64,000 bases of DNA, from contig NZ_CP025086.1 of NCBI RefSeq assembly GCF_004135935.1, positions 124,001 through 188,000 of the forward strand. Reading direction: 5' to 3'. Below the pieces are notes generated by a model. That model had not been told where the DNA came from. It worked only from the letters and a program-made list of their open reading frames with translations, and searched no databases. This document shows, one piece after another, positions 22,006 through 31,177 of this stretch (its first letter is position 1; every line of letters begins with the position of its first letter). Origin of the DNA: Methylovirgula ligni. GTDB lineage: Bacteria; Pseudomonadota; Alphaproteobacteria; Rhizobiales; Beijerinckiaceae. Position numbers and translations under genes: made by a program.

Positions 22006-22839
22006 TCAAAAACGTCCGCATTCGGCGGCGATCGCCTCCTGGATCGCAGCCTGCAATTCGCGCACGATTTCATTTTCCTCAGAGGGATAGGCGATGGCGT
22101 CGAGCCGACTGCACGGGGCAATCAGCCGCAGACTGCTGGTGGCGAAAAGCGCATCCGCGCGCGAGAACTTCTCCAGCGGCAGCGAGCGCTCGGCAACGTC
22201 ATAATGCAAGCCATGCGCCTTCGACAGAACGAAGGCTCGTGTCGTGCCGGCGAGCGCGCCATCGGAGAGCGGCGGCGTCACCAATTGACGCCCGAATACC
22301 GCAAAAATATTCGCGCTCGCAAGACAAGCGACGCGGCTGTGCGTATTTTCGAACAGAACTTCATCGGCGCCCCTGGACGCCGCCTGCTCCAGCGCGATGA
22401 CGGAATCGAGGTAGGGAATCGCCTTGATGCGCGAGCCGGGCGAGGTCTCGTTGCGCCGGATCGCCGTCGTGCCGAGCTTCAGGACCGGGAACAGCGGGCG
22501 TCCCAGTTCGGCCGCGACGCCGAAGAATACCGGTTTCGGCTGTTTCGGAAACAAGAGACCGCGCGGACCCGGCCCGCGCGTCAGCGTCAGCCGCACCGCG
22601 CCATCGACAATCGACTCGGCGAGCGCATCGAGAGCCCGCGCCGCGACGGATTCATCGAAGGGGATGCCGAGAATTTCGGCGGCGTCCGCCATCCGGTCGA
22701 TATGCGACTTGCGCCGGAAGATGCGGCCGTTGCGCGCCAGCGACGTGTCGAAAATCCCGTCGCCCAGCGTCAAGCCGCGGTCCGTCAGGTCGAAAGGAAC
22801 GATCGACTGCTCTCGCAACGCGCCATCAAACCAGAACAC
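22006..22839 (-). CDS. pabC: Aminodeoxychorismate lyase (class IV aminotransferase fold)
   Basis: 277 residues, PLP enzyme. Starts FWFDGAL and has LTLGDGIFDTSL, the catalytic Lys in SRIKAIPYLDSV, and LFENTHSRVACLASANIFAVF-type cofactor loop (read as two halves). It releases p-aminobenzoate and pyruvate from aminodeoxychorismate. A branched-chain or D-amino-acid aminotransferase is the alternative, but overlap with pabA (14 bases) and adjacency to pabB argue for PabC. Confidence 0.85.
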   Translation of the reverse strand: MFWFDGALREQSIVPFDLTDRGLTLGDGIFDTSLARNGRIFRRKSHIDRMADAAEILGIPFDESVAARALDALAESIVDGAVRLTLTRGPGPRGLLFPKQPKPVFFGVAAELGRPLFPVLKLGTTAIRRNETSPGSRIKAIPYLDSVIALEQAASRGADEVLFENTHSRVACLASANIFAVFGRQLVTPPLSDGALAGTTRAFVLSKAHGLHYDVAERSLPLEKFSRADALFATSSLRLIAPCSRLDAIAYPSEENEIVRELQAAIQEAIAAECGRF

Positions 22840-23431
22840 GCGGCTTTCTTTCTACTGTGAGGCGCAAGAAATTAGCGAAAAGAGCATGGCCAAATTCCGT
22901 CAGGATCGATTCAGGATGAAATTGCACGCCATAGACCGGCGCGGCGCGATGCGAGAGCGCCATGATCTCGCCCTCTTCCGAGACCGCATCGATCGCAAGC
23001 TCCGCCTCGAGCGCCGCTGTCGGCTCGACGATCAGTGAGTGATAGCGCCCGACCACCAACGGCTGCGGCAGGCCCTCAAAAAGCCCGGTGCCGTCATGCG
23101 CGACCCGCGACGTGCGCCCGTAGAGCGGCCGCTTGGCCGGTACGACCTTGCCGCCGAACACCTCGCCGATCGCCTGATGACCGAGGCAAACGCCGAGGAT
23201 CGGGATCTCGCCGGTAAGTTGCGCGACAACGGCTTCGGAAATCCCCGCCTCGCGCGGCGTGCCAGGGCCGGGCGAAATCACAATCGCCGCGGGAGCCGCA
23301 CGGCGGATCGCGGCAATGTCGATCTCATCGTTACGGCGCACGGCAACGTCGCGGCCCAATTCCTCAAAATATCGGGCGACATTGAAGACGAACGAATCGT
23401 AATTGTCGATGACGAGAACCTGACCGCTCAT
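22826..23431 (-). CDS. pabA: Aminodeoxychorismate synthase component II (glutamine amidotransferase)
   Basis: 201 residues. Class I glutamine amidotransferase: VIDNYDSFVFN at the N terminus, ISPGPGTP, nucleophile Cys in ILGVCLGHQAIG, and the catalytic His in VQFHPESILTEFG. It delivers ammonia from glutamine to PabB. It could also serve TrpG's role, as in some bacteria. It overlaps pabB by 4 bases and pabC by 14, indicating one coupled operon. Confidence 0.9.
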   Translation of the reverse strand: MSGQVLVIDNYDSFVFNVARYFEELGRDVAVRRNDEIDIAAIRRAAPAAIVISPGPGTPREAGISEAVVAQLTGEIPILGVCLGHQAIGEVFGGKVVPAKRPLYGRTSRVAHDGTGLFEGLPQPLVVGRYHSLIVEPTAALEAELAIDAVSEEGEIMALSHRAAPVYGVQFHPESILTEFGHALFANFLRLTVERKPRVLV

Positions 23432-24852
23432 TGCGCTGCTTCTTCCAGTTCATCGGCGGCGCCGAATGCCTCGAACAGGCGCTTCACCTTCACTTCCGTC
23501 TCGACATATTCCGCAACGGGATCAGACAGAATGGTGACGCCGCCGCCCGCATGCAGCGAGGCACGGCCCGGCTTCAGCACCGCGGTGCGGATAGCGATGT
23601 TCATATCCGTCGTACCGTCAAACCCGATATAGACAATCGAGCCACAATAATAGCCGCGCGAGACCTTTTCGATCGCGTCGATGATCTCCATCGCGCGGCG
23701 CTTCGGCGCACCGGTCACCGAGCCGCCGGGAAAGGTGGCCGCGAGGAGATCGACGATATCCTTGTCCGCCGCAAGTTCGCCCGTCACCACGGAGACGAGA
23801 TGGTGGACGTTGGCATAGGATTCGAGACCGCACAGCACCGGCACGTCCACCGAATTCGGCCGGCTGACGCGGGAGAGATCGTTGCGCAGAAGATCGACGA
23901 TCATGATGTTTTCCGCGCGGTCTTTTTCCGACTTTTTCAGCGCCTCGGCGCGGCGGGCGTCTGCCGCGGGGTCCGGCGAGCGATTGATCGTGCCTTTGAT
24001 CGGCCGCGTCTCGATCGCGCGCCCGCGCTTGCGCAAAAGCAGTTCGGGCGAAGAGGAAGCGATCACCGTTCCGCCCAGATTGAGATAGGCTGCGAAGGGC
24101 GCCGGATTGGCGGCGCGCAGTTTCTCGTAGAAGCCAAAGGGCGAGAAATCCGCCGGCAGATGTGCAGAAAACCTTTGCGCGATATTCGCCTGGTAGATGT
24201 CGCCCGCAAAAATATGCGCCTGAACCTGCTCGATCGCAGCATGATAGGCTGCGGGCGTGAAATTCGAGGTCCAGCCGCGAATCGGCTGCGGTTGTTCGAC
24301 GTTGCCGCGCGCGGAATGGCTGATGAGGTGCAACACCTGCTGGATTCGCGCGGTGGCACGCGCCGCGCGTGCGTCGGGGTCGGTCTCCGGCAGGCCGGAG
24401 GAAAAAATATAGGCGCGCCGCAGAAGATGGTCGAACGCCAGAACAAGGTCATAAAAACCGAGCGAAACCGGCTCGTCCTGGGCGATGGTATGCTTGCCAC
24501 CGCGCAAGCCGTCGAACTCCCAGCCGAATTCATAGGGCACGGCGCCGATCACCCCGCCCTGAAACGGCGGCAGGTCCGGATCAGCCGGCACCGCGAACCG
24601 CGCCAGAAGGGTGCGGAGGGCCGCCAAGGGCGGTGCGTCGAGAGACGCCCCGTTCCAGGCCGCCTGGCCACCGATTGCGGTAAAACTGCCGAAAGGTTCT
24701 ATTCCGATAAAGGAATAGCGCCCCAGCTTCGGCTCGAACATCGCGCTGTCGAGAAAGGCGAATCCCGGCCGCTCGGCGAGGACGCGCGCGACATCGAGCG
24801 GCTCGCGCCACTTGAGGTCATGCATCCAAAGTCCGTCGAGCTTTGTGGCCAC
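23428..24852 (-). CDS. pabB: Aminodeoxychorismate synthase component I
   Basis: 474 residues from GTG 24852, which has GGGAAG just upstream; the ORF remains open to 24999 but homology begins only near MHDLKWREPLDVA. Chorismate-binding fold with PIKGTINRSPD (the Lys that marks PabB rather than TrpE), KDRAENIMIVDLLRNDLSR and GGSVTGAPKRRAMEII. It aminates chorismate using PabA-derived ammonia. First gene of the pabB-pabA-pabC folate operon. The exact start is uncertain (GTG 24852 or ATG 24825). Confidence 0.9.
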   Translation of the reverse strand: MATKLDGLWMHDLKWREPLDVARVLAERPGFAFLDSAMFEPKLGRYSFIGIEPFGSFTAIGGQAAWNGASLDAPPLAALRTLLARFAVPADPDLPPFQGGVIGAVPYEFGWEFDGLRGGKHTIAQDEPVSLGFYDLVLAFDHLLRRAYIFSSGLPETDPDARAARATARIQQVLHLISHSARGNVEQPQPIRGWTSNFTPAAYHAAIEQVQAHIFAGDIYQANIAQRFSAHLPADFSPFGFYEKLRAANPAPFAAYLNLGGTVIASSSPELLLRKRGRAIETRPIKGTINRSPDPAADARRAEALKKSEKDRAENIMIVDLLRNDLSRVSRPNSVDVPVLCGLESYANVHHLVSVVTGELAADKDIVDLLAATFPGGSVTGAPKRRAMEIIDAIEKVSRGYYCGSIVYIGFDGTTDMNIAIRTAVLKPGRASLHAGGGVTILSDPVAEYVETEVKVKRLFEAFGAADELEEAAQ

Positions 24853-25051
24853 GTTGTCTTCCCGCCGAAATCGGCGTGTTTCCCTAACATTTTCATCAAG
24901 AACTTGAAAACAGGCACGCATATGTGCATGCGAAGGGCGCGCTGCAACCTGCGCCCGCGCGCTAGTTTCGCATCCCACTCGAAGTGATTTTGCAAACATC
25001 GGCCGCCGGCCCTACCATATGTGCGGCTGGTCTTTTCGTGAAAGGTTTGCA

Positions 25052-25312
25052 ATGTGGCGCGTCGTCCTGAGGCCGGCGCTTCTGTTCCTCGCGCCTTTCC
25101 TGCTTTATGTGGCGTGGCTTGCTTTAAGCCGGACGATGCCCTTTGCCCGCCAGCATTGGGGCCGCACTGTCGTTTCGAACCTGACGCTCCTGGGCCTTGC
25201 CGTCGCGGTGATTGGAATGCTCGCCTTCGGAATTTTTGCTGACCGCCGCTTCGGCGCCTATCAGCCTGCGCATATCGAGAATGGCGTGCTCGTGCCCGGA
25301 CACATCCAATGA
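25052..25312 (+). CDS. DUF6111-type small membrane protein
   Basis: 86 residues from ATG 25052 (GAAAGG upstream). Two hydrophobic helices (residues about 5-24 and 39-61) separated by a basic loop (SRTMPFARQHWGR), then a short tail with HIENGVLVPGHI. Its stop overlaps the cca start (ATGA), so it is translationally coupled to cca, a pairing I recall from other Rhizobiales. Function unknown. Confidence 0.75.
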   Translation: MWRVVLRPALLFLAPFLLYVAWLALSRTMPFARQHWGRTVVSNLTLLGLAVAVIGMLAFGIFADRRFGAYQPAHIENGVLVPGHIQ

Positions 25313-26577
25313 GCTCCATCGCGGTCGAAGCGCCGGCGGCAGCATTGGCGCTGCTCAAGAACCAGGGACTTCAGCGCATCCTCGCGCTTCTCGATGGTGA
25401 CGGCGAGGAAGCGCGGCTGGTCGGCGGCGCGCTGCGCAACGCCCTCCTCGACAAACCGGCGACGGAATTCGACATCGCCACGACCGCAACGCCCGAAGTC
25501 GTTGCCGCGCGGGCGCAGGCGGCGGATCTTCGCGCCGTGCCGACCGGCCTCGCGCATGGCACCGTCACGGTTATTGTCGACGGCCATCCGTTCGAGGTGA
25601 CGAGCCTGCGCGAAGATGTCGAGACGGACGGACGCCATGCCGTCGTCCGCTTCAGCCGCGATTTCGCCGCCGACGCACAGCGGCGCGACTTCACCATGAA
25701 TGCTCTGTCGCTGAGCCGCACCGGCACACTCTACGATTACGTCGGCGGCCTTGCCGACATTGCCGCAAAAAAGCTGCGCTTCATTGGCGACCCGGCCGAG
25801 CGGATCAAGGAAGATTATCTGCGCATCCTGCGCTTCTTCCGCTTCTCCGCCGGCTATGCGGAAGGGCCACTCGATACCGAGGGACTGCTCGCCTGCATCC
25901 GCGCCCGCGACGGATTGGCGCGGCTGTCACGCGAGCGCGTCCGCAACGAGTTGCTGAAACTCCTTGCCGCGCCCCGCACAGGCGAAGTGACGCGCGAGTT
26001 TTCCCGGTCCGGTCTGCTCGGTCCGCTGATCGCCTCGGCGCCCAATCCGCAAAGGCTCGAACGCCTGCTGCAATTCACGCAGGGTGAGGAGCGCGATCCG
26101 ATTTTGAACCTCGCCGCGCTGGCGCTGAACCTGCCTGAGGACGCGCATCGCCTGCGCGACAAACTGCGCCTCTCGAACCCCGAGCATCAGCGGCTGGTGC
26201 GGGCGGCGGAAGCCCTCGAGACCCTGCATGGCCGGGACACGCCACCGGCGCAACAGGGTTTATTGAAACTACTGTTCCTCTACGGCCGCCGCGCCGCCTG
26301 CGACGCGCTCGTCCTTGCCGCCGCCGAGGCCCGCGATGCGGCGGCCGAATGGCGCGCGGCGCTCGACGTCCTGCGCACGGCGAAGGAACCGCGCCTGCCC
26401 TTCAGTGGCGACGATCTCATCGCCCGCGGCATCGACGCCGGCAAAGCCGTGGGCGATGCGCTGAGGCTCCTGGAATCGCGCTGGATCGAAGCAGGCTATC
26501 CAGAGGCGCCGGACCGGCTCGCCGAATTGCTGGACGAAGCCGTGATCACCATCCGCAAGCAGGGCAGCGCGGCTTAG
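25309..26577 (+). CDS. cca: CCA tRNA nucleotidyltransferase / poly(A) polymerase family
   Basis: 422 residues. Adds or repairs the 3' CCA of tRNA. Class II nucleotidyltransferase head: LVGGALRNALLDKPATEFDI, RDFTMNALS and the binding segment RIKEDYLRILRFFRFSA. The C-terminal helical body is of alphaproteobacterial length. It overlaps the upstream DUF6111 gene by 4 bases. Confidence 0.92.
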   Translation: MSSIAVEAPAAALALLKNQGLQRILALLDGDGEEARLVGGALRNALLDKPATEFDIATTATPEVVAARAQAADLRAVPTGLAHGTVTVIVDGHPFEVTSLREDVETDGRHAVVRFSRDFAADAQRRDFTMNALSLSRTGTLYDYVGGLADIAAKKLRFIGDPAERIKEDYLRILRFFRFSAGYAEGPLDTEGLLACIRARDGLARLSRERVRNELLKLLAAPRTGEVTREFSRSGLLGPLIASAPNPQRLERLLQFTQGEERDPILNLAALALNLPEDAHRLRDKLRLSNPEHQRLVRAAEALETLHGRDTPPAQQGLLKLLFLYGRRAACDALVLAAAEARDAAAEWRAALDVLRTAKEPRLPFSGDDLIARGIDAGKAVGDALRLLESRWIEAGYPEAPDRLAELLDEAVITIRKQGSAA

Positions 26578-26618
26578 ATTCCCGCACTTTTCTCACAGCC
26601 CGATAAGGGATGCGCACA

Positions 26619-27137
26619 ATGTCCGCCGCGATTCGTCTGGCTCTGAGCAATTTCACCGTAACCTTTTTTGTGATCGGTCTTCTCGCATCCGGGATCGTGT
26701 TGCTTCGCGCGCCAAAGCCGCTCACACCCCGCGCGATCCACGAAGCGCTGTTTTCCTATTTTCTGTTTTTCTCGATCGGCGTGAGCTTCTTCTACAATTT
26801 TGTCATGCACACGTTTTTCGGGGCCATGTCGGCGCGCTTCATCGGCTGGGCCGACAGCCCATTCCAGGCCGAGGTCGGATTCGCAAGTCTTGGTTATGCG
26901 GTTGTCGGCTTTCTCGCCTTCCGCGGCAGCTTTGGATTACGGCTCGCCGCTGTCGTCGGCCCGTCTCTGTTTCTGCTTGGCGCCGCTGCAGGCCATCTCT
27001 ATCAGATCGCCAACACCCATAATTTTGCGCCCGGCAATTCGGGCGCCGTCCTTTACAGCGACATCCTGATCCCCGTCGCGGGCTTCGTTTTGTTATGGCT
27101 GCAGTCGCGCATCAAGCCGGAAGACGCTGCACGTTGA
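26619..27137 (+). CDS. Four-helix membrane protein, DUF6790-like
   Basis: 172 residues from ATG 26619 (AAGGGA upstream; ATG 26610 is also possible). Four to five hydrophobic segments, with an asparagine/histidine motif FYNFVMHTFFG in the second loop and HLYQIANTHNFAPGNSG later, both of which recur in DUF6790 proteins as I remember them. Function unknown. Its stop lies 4 bases from the end of the convergent mfd. Confidence 0.6.
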   Translation: MSAAIRLALSNFTVTFFVIGLLASGIVLLRAPKPLTPRAIHEALFSYFLFFSIGVSFFYNFVMHTFFGAMSARFIGWADSPFQAEVGFASLGYAVVGFLAFRGSFGLRLAAVVGPSLFLLGAAAGHLYQIANTHNFAPGNSGAVLYSDILIPVAGFVLLWLQSRIKPEDAAR

Positions 27138-27140
27138 GGC

Positions 27141-30100
27141 TTAAGCCGCCTTCTTCTTCACCATGGCGGCAAGCGTTCGCAGAATCGTGCGTGTGCCGTC
27201 GAGCCGCTCGGCCGGATTCTCGAAATCTCGGATGAAGACGACGCGCATATCGGGCCGCACCTTGGCCTGCGACCCCTGCTCCGCGACATAGCGCACGAGG
27301 GCTTGCGGATTGGCGAAGGAATTGTCGCGGAAGGTCAGGGTGACGCCCTTCGGCCCCGCCTCGACCTTTTCGACATTGGCCCTGCGGCAGAGCGCCTTGA
27401 TGGCGACGAGCGCGAGCAATTGCTCGACCTCGCGCGGCAACGGGCCGAAGCGATCGATCATCTCGGCCGCCATCGCCTCGATCTCGGTGTCGGTTTCGAG
27501 CGTCGAGAGGCGGCGATAGAGGCCGAGCCGCAGATCAACATCGGCGACATAATCCTCCGGGATCGTCACCGGCGTGCCGAGCGTGATCGCCGGCGACCAG
27601 GCCTCCTCCGCCGGTTCCTCGATGCCGGCCTTCAGCGCCAACACCGCCTCTTCCAGCATCTGCTGATAAAGCTCATAGCCGACCTCCTTGATGTGGCCGG
27701 ATTGATCCTCGCCCAGCAAATTGCCGGCGCCGCGGAGATCGAGATCGTGGGTCGCGAGCTGGAAGCCCGCGCCGAGCGTATCGAGCGATTGCAGCACGCT
27801 CAGGCGCTTTTCGGCCTGCACCGTCAGCTTTTTGTGGAGTGGCGTCGTGAACAGGGCATAGGCGCGTGACTTGGCGCGCCCGACCCGGCCGCGCAATTGA
27901 TAGAGCTGCGCCAAGCCGAACATATCGGCGCGATGGACGATGAGCGTATTGGCGCGCGGAATGTCGAGCCCGGATTCGACGATCGCCGTCGAGAGCAGAA
28001 TGTCATATCTGCCATCATAGAAGGCGGCCATGCGCGCTTCGAGTTCCGAAGCCGGAAGCTGGCCGTTGGCGATCACATATTTCGCCTCCGGCACGTTCTG
28101 GCGCAGGAAGGCGCCGGCCTCCTCGATATCCTCGATGCGTGGACAGACGTAAAAGCTCTGGCCGCCGCGATAGCGTTCGCGCAGTAAAGCCTCGCGCACG
28201 AGCAGCGGATCGAACGGGCTGACAGAGGTGCGCACCGCCAGCCGGTCGACCGGCGGCGTCGCGATGATCGAAAGTTCCCGCACGCCAGTCAGCGCGAGTT
28301 GCAGCGTGCGCGGAATCGGCGTTGCCGAAAGCGTCAGCACATGCACTTCGGCACGCAGCTCCTTCAGCCGCTCCTTGTGCTTGACGCCGAAATGCTGCTC
28401 CTCGTCGATGATGACGAGGCCGAGATTCTTGAAGGCGATCTGCTTGCCGAGCAGCGCATGTGTGCCGACGACGATGTCGACTTCGCCGGAGGTAAGCGCC
28501 GCCTTCGCGGCCTTGGTCTCCGCCGTTCCGACCATGCGCGAGAGTTGCGCGACCTTGATCGGCAGGCCGGCGAAGCGCGCGGCGAAATTCCTGGCGTGCT
28601 GGCGCGCCAGCAAAGTCGTCGGCACGACGACCGCCACCTGCTTGCCGTTGATCGCCGCGACGAAAGCGGCGCGCAGCGCCACCTCCGTCTTGCCGAAGCC
28701 GACATCGCCGCAAACGAGCCGGTCCATCGGCTTTCCCGAGGCGAGATCGTCGAGAACGGCCTCGATCGTCGCTGCCTGATCCTCCGTCTCGTCATAAGGA
28801 AAGCCCGTACAGAAGGCTTCGTAAAGCGGCTCAGGCGGCACGAGCTTCGGCGCCGCGTGGGTCTGCCGGGACGCGGCGATGCGCAGAAGGCCCGCGGCCA
28901 TTTCGAGGATGCGCTTGCGCATCCGCGCCTTGCGCTTCTGCCAGCCCGCTCCGCCGAGCCTGTCGAGCTCGACCTCGGAATCCTCCGATCCGTAGCGCGA
29001 CAAAAGCTCGATATTCTCGACCGGCAGGAAGAGCTTGTCGCCGCCGGCATAGTGGATTTCGAGGCAATCGTGCGGCGCGCCCGCCGCCTCGACCGGCGTG
29101 AGGCCATGAAAGCGCCCGATGCCGTGATCGACATGGACGACGAGATCGCCCGCCGTGAGTGCGCCGATCTCGGCGATGAAATCCTGTGCGCGGCGCGCTT
29201 TCTTGCGACCATGAATCAAACGGTCGCCGAGAATGTCCTGCTCGCCGATCACCGCGAGCGCGGGCGCCTCGAAACCAGTTTCGAGGCCGATGACGGCCAG
29301 CGCGACAGCGGATTTCGGCAGCCGCAAAGCCTCGCCGAAGGACGAAACCGGCTCGAGCGCGTGAATGCCGAAGTCCTTCAGCACATGGCCAAGACGCTCG
29401 CGCGAGCCCTCGGACCAGCCGGCGACGACAACGCGCTTGCCCTGCGCCTGCAAGGATTGAACATGCTCCGCCGCAGCGCGGAAGACATTGGCGCCCTCGT
29501 CCGCACGCTCCGCCGCGAAATTACGGCCGAGCTTGCCGGCGCAATCGATGACCGGCGTCCTGCTGCCTTCCGGCGGCAAAAACGGCGTGACCCGCGCGAC
29601 GCCTTGCGACGCCAGCGCCTTGTCCCATTCCTTCGCCGGCAGATAAAGCGCGTCGGGCGCCAGCGGCTTATAGGGCGAATTGACGGGATCGGCATCGTGC
29701 GCGCTTTTGCGCGCCTCGTAATAATCACGGATTTGCGCGAAACGTTCGCCCGCAGCTTCCTCCGTCAATGGATCAAGCACCAGCGGGGCGCCGCCGGTAT
29801 AATCGAACAACGTGTCGAGCCCGTCGTAAAACAACGGCAGCCAATGTTCGAGGCCGGGATGACGGCGGCCTTCGCTCACCGCCTCATAGAGCGTGTCGCC
29901 GCGCAAGCCGCCGCCGAATTGCGTGACATAGCCTTGACGGAAGCGGCGCATGGAGTCGGACGTCAATTGCACTTCGCTCATCGGCACGAGATCGACGGCG
30001 CGCAGCGGCGCGACCGTCCTCTGCGTCTCGGGATCGAAGGTGCGGATCGATTCCAGCGTATCGCCGAAGAAATCGAGCCGGATCGGCTCCGGCAACGACG

Positions 30101-30659
30101 GCGCGAAGAGATCGAGAATACCGCCACGCACGGCATATTCGCCGGTATCGCGCACGGCGGAGGCGCGGGCGAAGCCGTTGTTCTCCAGCCATTGCGTGAG
30201 GCTCGTCATGTTGACGGCATTGCCGGGCGCGGCGGAGAAGGAATCGGCCGCGATTTTTTCGAGCGGCGGCACGCGCTGGAGGACAGCATTGATCGTCGTC
30301 GAGAGAATGCGCGGACGCTCGGCGGCGGTGCGCGAACGCGCGAGTCGCGACAATACCGTCATCCGCCGTGCGGCGATCGCCGCATTGGGCGACGTGCGAT
30401 CGTAGGGCTGGCAATCCCAGCCGGGGAAATCGAGCACTTCGATCTCCGGTGCGGCGAAGGCGAGCGCCTCGTTGAAGGCGCGGGCGCGCTGCTCGTCGCG
30501 GGCGACGTGGGCCAGCACGACGGCGCGATCCTCCGCCGCCGGGGCCAGCGCCCGGGTCAGGTCGGCGATGCAAAAGGCATCGAACCCGTCCGGCAGGGAG
30601 GCCAGGATAAGGGTCTGCTTTTTGGCAAGTTCGGCAGTCGCGCGTTTGATATCGGTCAC
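27141..30659 (-). CDS. mfd: Transcription-repair coupling factor
   Basis: 1172 residues, full length. Displaces stalled RNA polymerase and recruits UvrA. UvrB-homology module at the N terminus (FPGWDCQPYDRTSPN), RNA-polymerase-interacting domain near VVHVDHGIGRFHGL, SF2 translocase with Walker A GDVGFGKTEVALRA and DEEQ box IIDEEQHFGVKHKERL, motif VI QLRGRVGRAK, and a C-terminal TRCF domain. The long plus-strand ORF over it is a shadow. Confidence 0.97.
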   Translation of the reverse strand: MTDIKRATAELAKKQTLILASLPDGFDAFCIADLTRALAPAAEDRAVVLAHVARDEQRARAFNEALAFAAPEIEVLDFPGWDCQPYDRTSPNAAIAARRMTVLSRLARSRTAAERPRILSTTINAVLQRVPPLEKIAADSFSAAPGNAVNMTSLTQWLENNGFARASAVRDTGEYAVRGGILDLFAPSLPEPIRLDFFGDTLESIRTFDPETQRTVAPLRAVDLVPMSEVQLTSDSMRRFRQGYVTQFGGGLRGDTLYEAVSEGRRHPGLEHWLPLFYDGLDTLFDYTGGAPLVLDPLTEEAAGERFAQIRDYYEARKSAHDADPVNSPYKPLAPDALYLPAKEWDKALASQGVARVTPFLPPEGSRTPVIDCAGKLGRNFAAERADEGANVFRAAAEHVQSLQAQGKRVVVAGWSEGSRERLGHVLKDFGIHALEPVSSFGEALRLPKSAVALAVIGLETGFEAPALAVIGEQDILGDRLIHGRKKARRAQDFIAEIGALTAGDLVVHVDHGIGRFHGLTPVEAAGAPHDCLEIHYAGGDKLFLPVENIELLSRYGSEDSEVELDRLGGAGWQKRKARMRKRILEMAAGLLRIAASRQTHAAPKLVPPEPLYEAFCTGFPYDETEDQAATIEAVLDDLASGKPMDRLVCGDVGFGKTEVALRAAFVAAINGKQVAVVVPTTLLARQHARNFAARFAGLPIKVAQLSRMVGTAETKAAKAALTSGEVDIVVGTHALLGKQIAFKNLGLVIIDEEQHFGVKHKERLKELRAEVHVLTLSATPIPRTLQLALTGVRELSIIATPPVDRLAVRTSVSPFDPLLVREALLRERYRGGQSFYVCPRIEDIEEAGAFLRQNVPEAKYVIANGQLPASELEARMAAFYDGRYDILLSTAIVESGLDIPRANTLIVHRADMFGLAQLYQLRGRVGRAKSRAYALFTTPLHKKLTVQAEKRLSVLQSLDTLGAGFQLATHDLDLRGAGNLLGEDQSGHIKEVGYELYQQMLEEAVLALKAGIEEPAEEAWSPAITLGTPVTIPEDYVADVDLRLGLYRRLSTLETDTEIEAMAAEMIDRFGPLPREVEQLLALVAIKALCRRANVEKVEAGPKGVTLTFRDNSFANPQALVRYVAEQGSQAKVRPDMRVVFIRDFENPAERLDGTRTILRTLAAMVKKKAA

Positions 30660-30689
30660 GGTTCAATCTTCGGATGCAAGCGCAAGGGT

Positions 30690-30968
30690 TCAGATATGGA
30701 TCGGCCCGGCATGGATGTGAAACCGGCGCAGCTTTCTGAACACAGGCGTGTCATAGCTCGATGGGATTTCGGCTTCGCCCGTCAGCCAGGTGAGAATGTC
30801 GCGGTCCTGCGCCTCCAGAAGCACCTCGTAGTCATCGAGCTCCGCCGCGCTCAGATTGGCGATCTCGGCTTCGGCGAACCGGCCCATGAGGAGGTCGGTT
30901 TCGCGCATGCCGCGATGCCAGGAGCGGAACAGGGCCCGCCTGCGGCGCGGGTCGGAAAGCTGTGTCAT
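30690..30968 (-). CDS. sdhE: FAD assembly factor SdhE
   Basis: 92 residues. Promotes covalent flavinylation of succinate dehydrogenase (and fumarate reductase). The key RGMRE motif is present (SWHRGMRETDLLMG), followed by helices ending EVLLEAQDRDILTWLTG typical of the SdhE/YgfY family. It sits 30 bases upstream of mfd on the same strand, as in other Rhizobiales. Confidence 0.9.
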   Translation of the reverse strand: MTQLSDPRRRRALFRSWHRGMRETDLLMGRFAEAEIANLSAAELDDYEVLLEAQDRDILTWLTGEAEIPSSYDTPVFRKLRRFHIHAGPIHI

Positions 30969-31009
30969 GGGTCTCCACCGATTGGGAATAGGCCGCTTCG
31001 TATCGCCTT

Positions 31010-31124
31010 AGCGCGCTTTCCGGCCAGATGGAAAATCGTCCCGCCGATAAGAAATCGCCCAAAATCGAACGATTGGCGCGTGTTCGCATCGCAAAAGTCA
31101 TACATTTTTTCTGGAACGCGCCGC
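31010..31124. repeat. Two-hairpin intergenic repeat, copy A
   Basis: About 115 bp starting AGCGCGCTTTCCG and ending CTGGAACGCGCC, roughly three quarters identical to 42121-42233. Outer arms of the second hairpin (GGCGCG..TTC and GAACGCGCC) keep pairing although the bases differ from copy B. It lies in the divergent gap between sdhE and the DUF721 gene. Confidence 0.7.
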
Positions 31125-31177
31125 GCAGCCGGGCGCCATCGCCTTTGATCGGCACGCCGCGCGGGCTATAAGTAGCC

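Noticed and set aside
19890-24987. Plus-strand ORFs of 630 and 518 codons over ycjX/sixA and pabB
   Set aside because: Antisense shadows; the minus-strand proteins carry complete family motifs.
28299-31148. 949-codon plus-strand ORF over mfd and sdhE
   Set aside because: Antisense shadow of mfd; composition dominated by Arg, no domains.
31010-31177. Decayed mutY between sdhE and the DUF721 gene
   Set aside because: mutY often precedes DUF721-dsbA in Rhizobiales, but this short gap holds only the hairpin repeat and no MutY-like residues.
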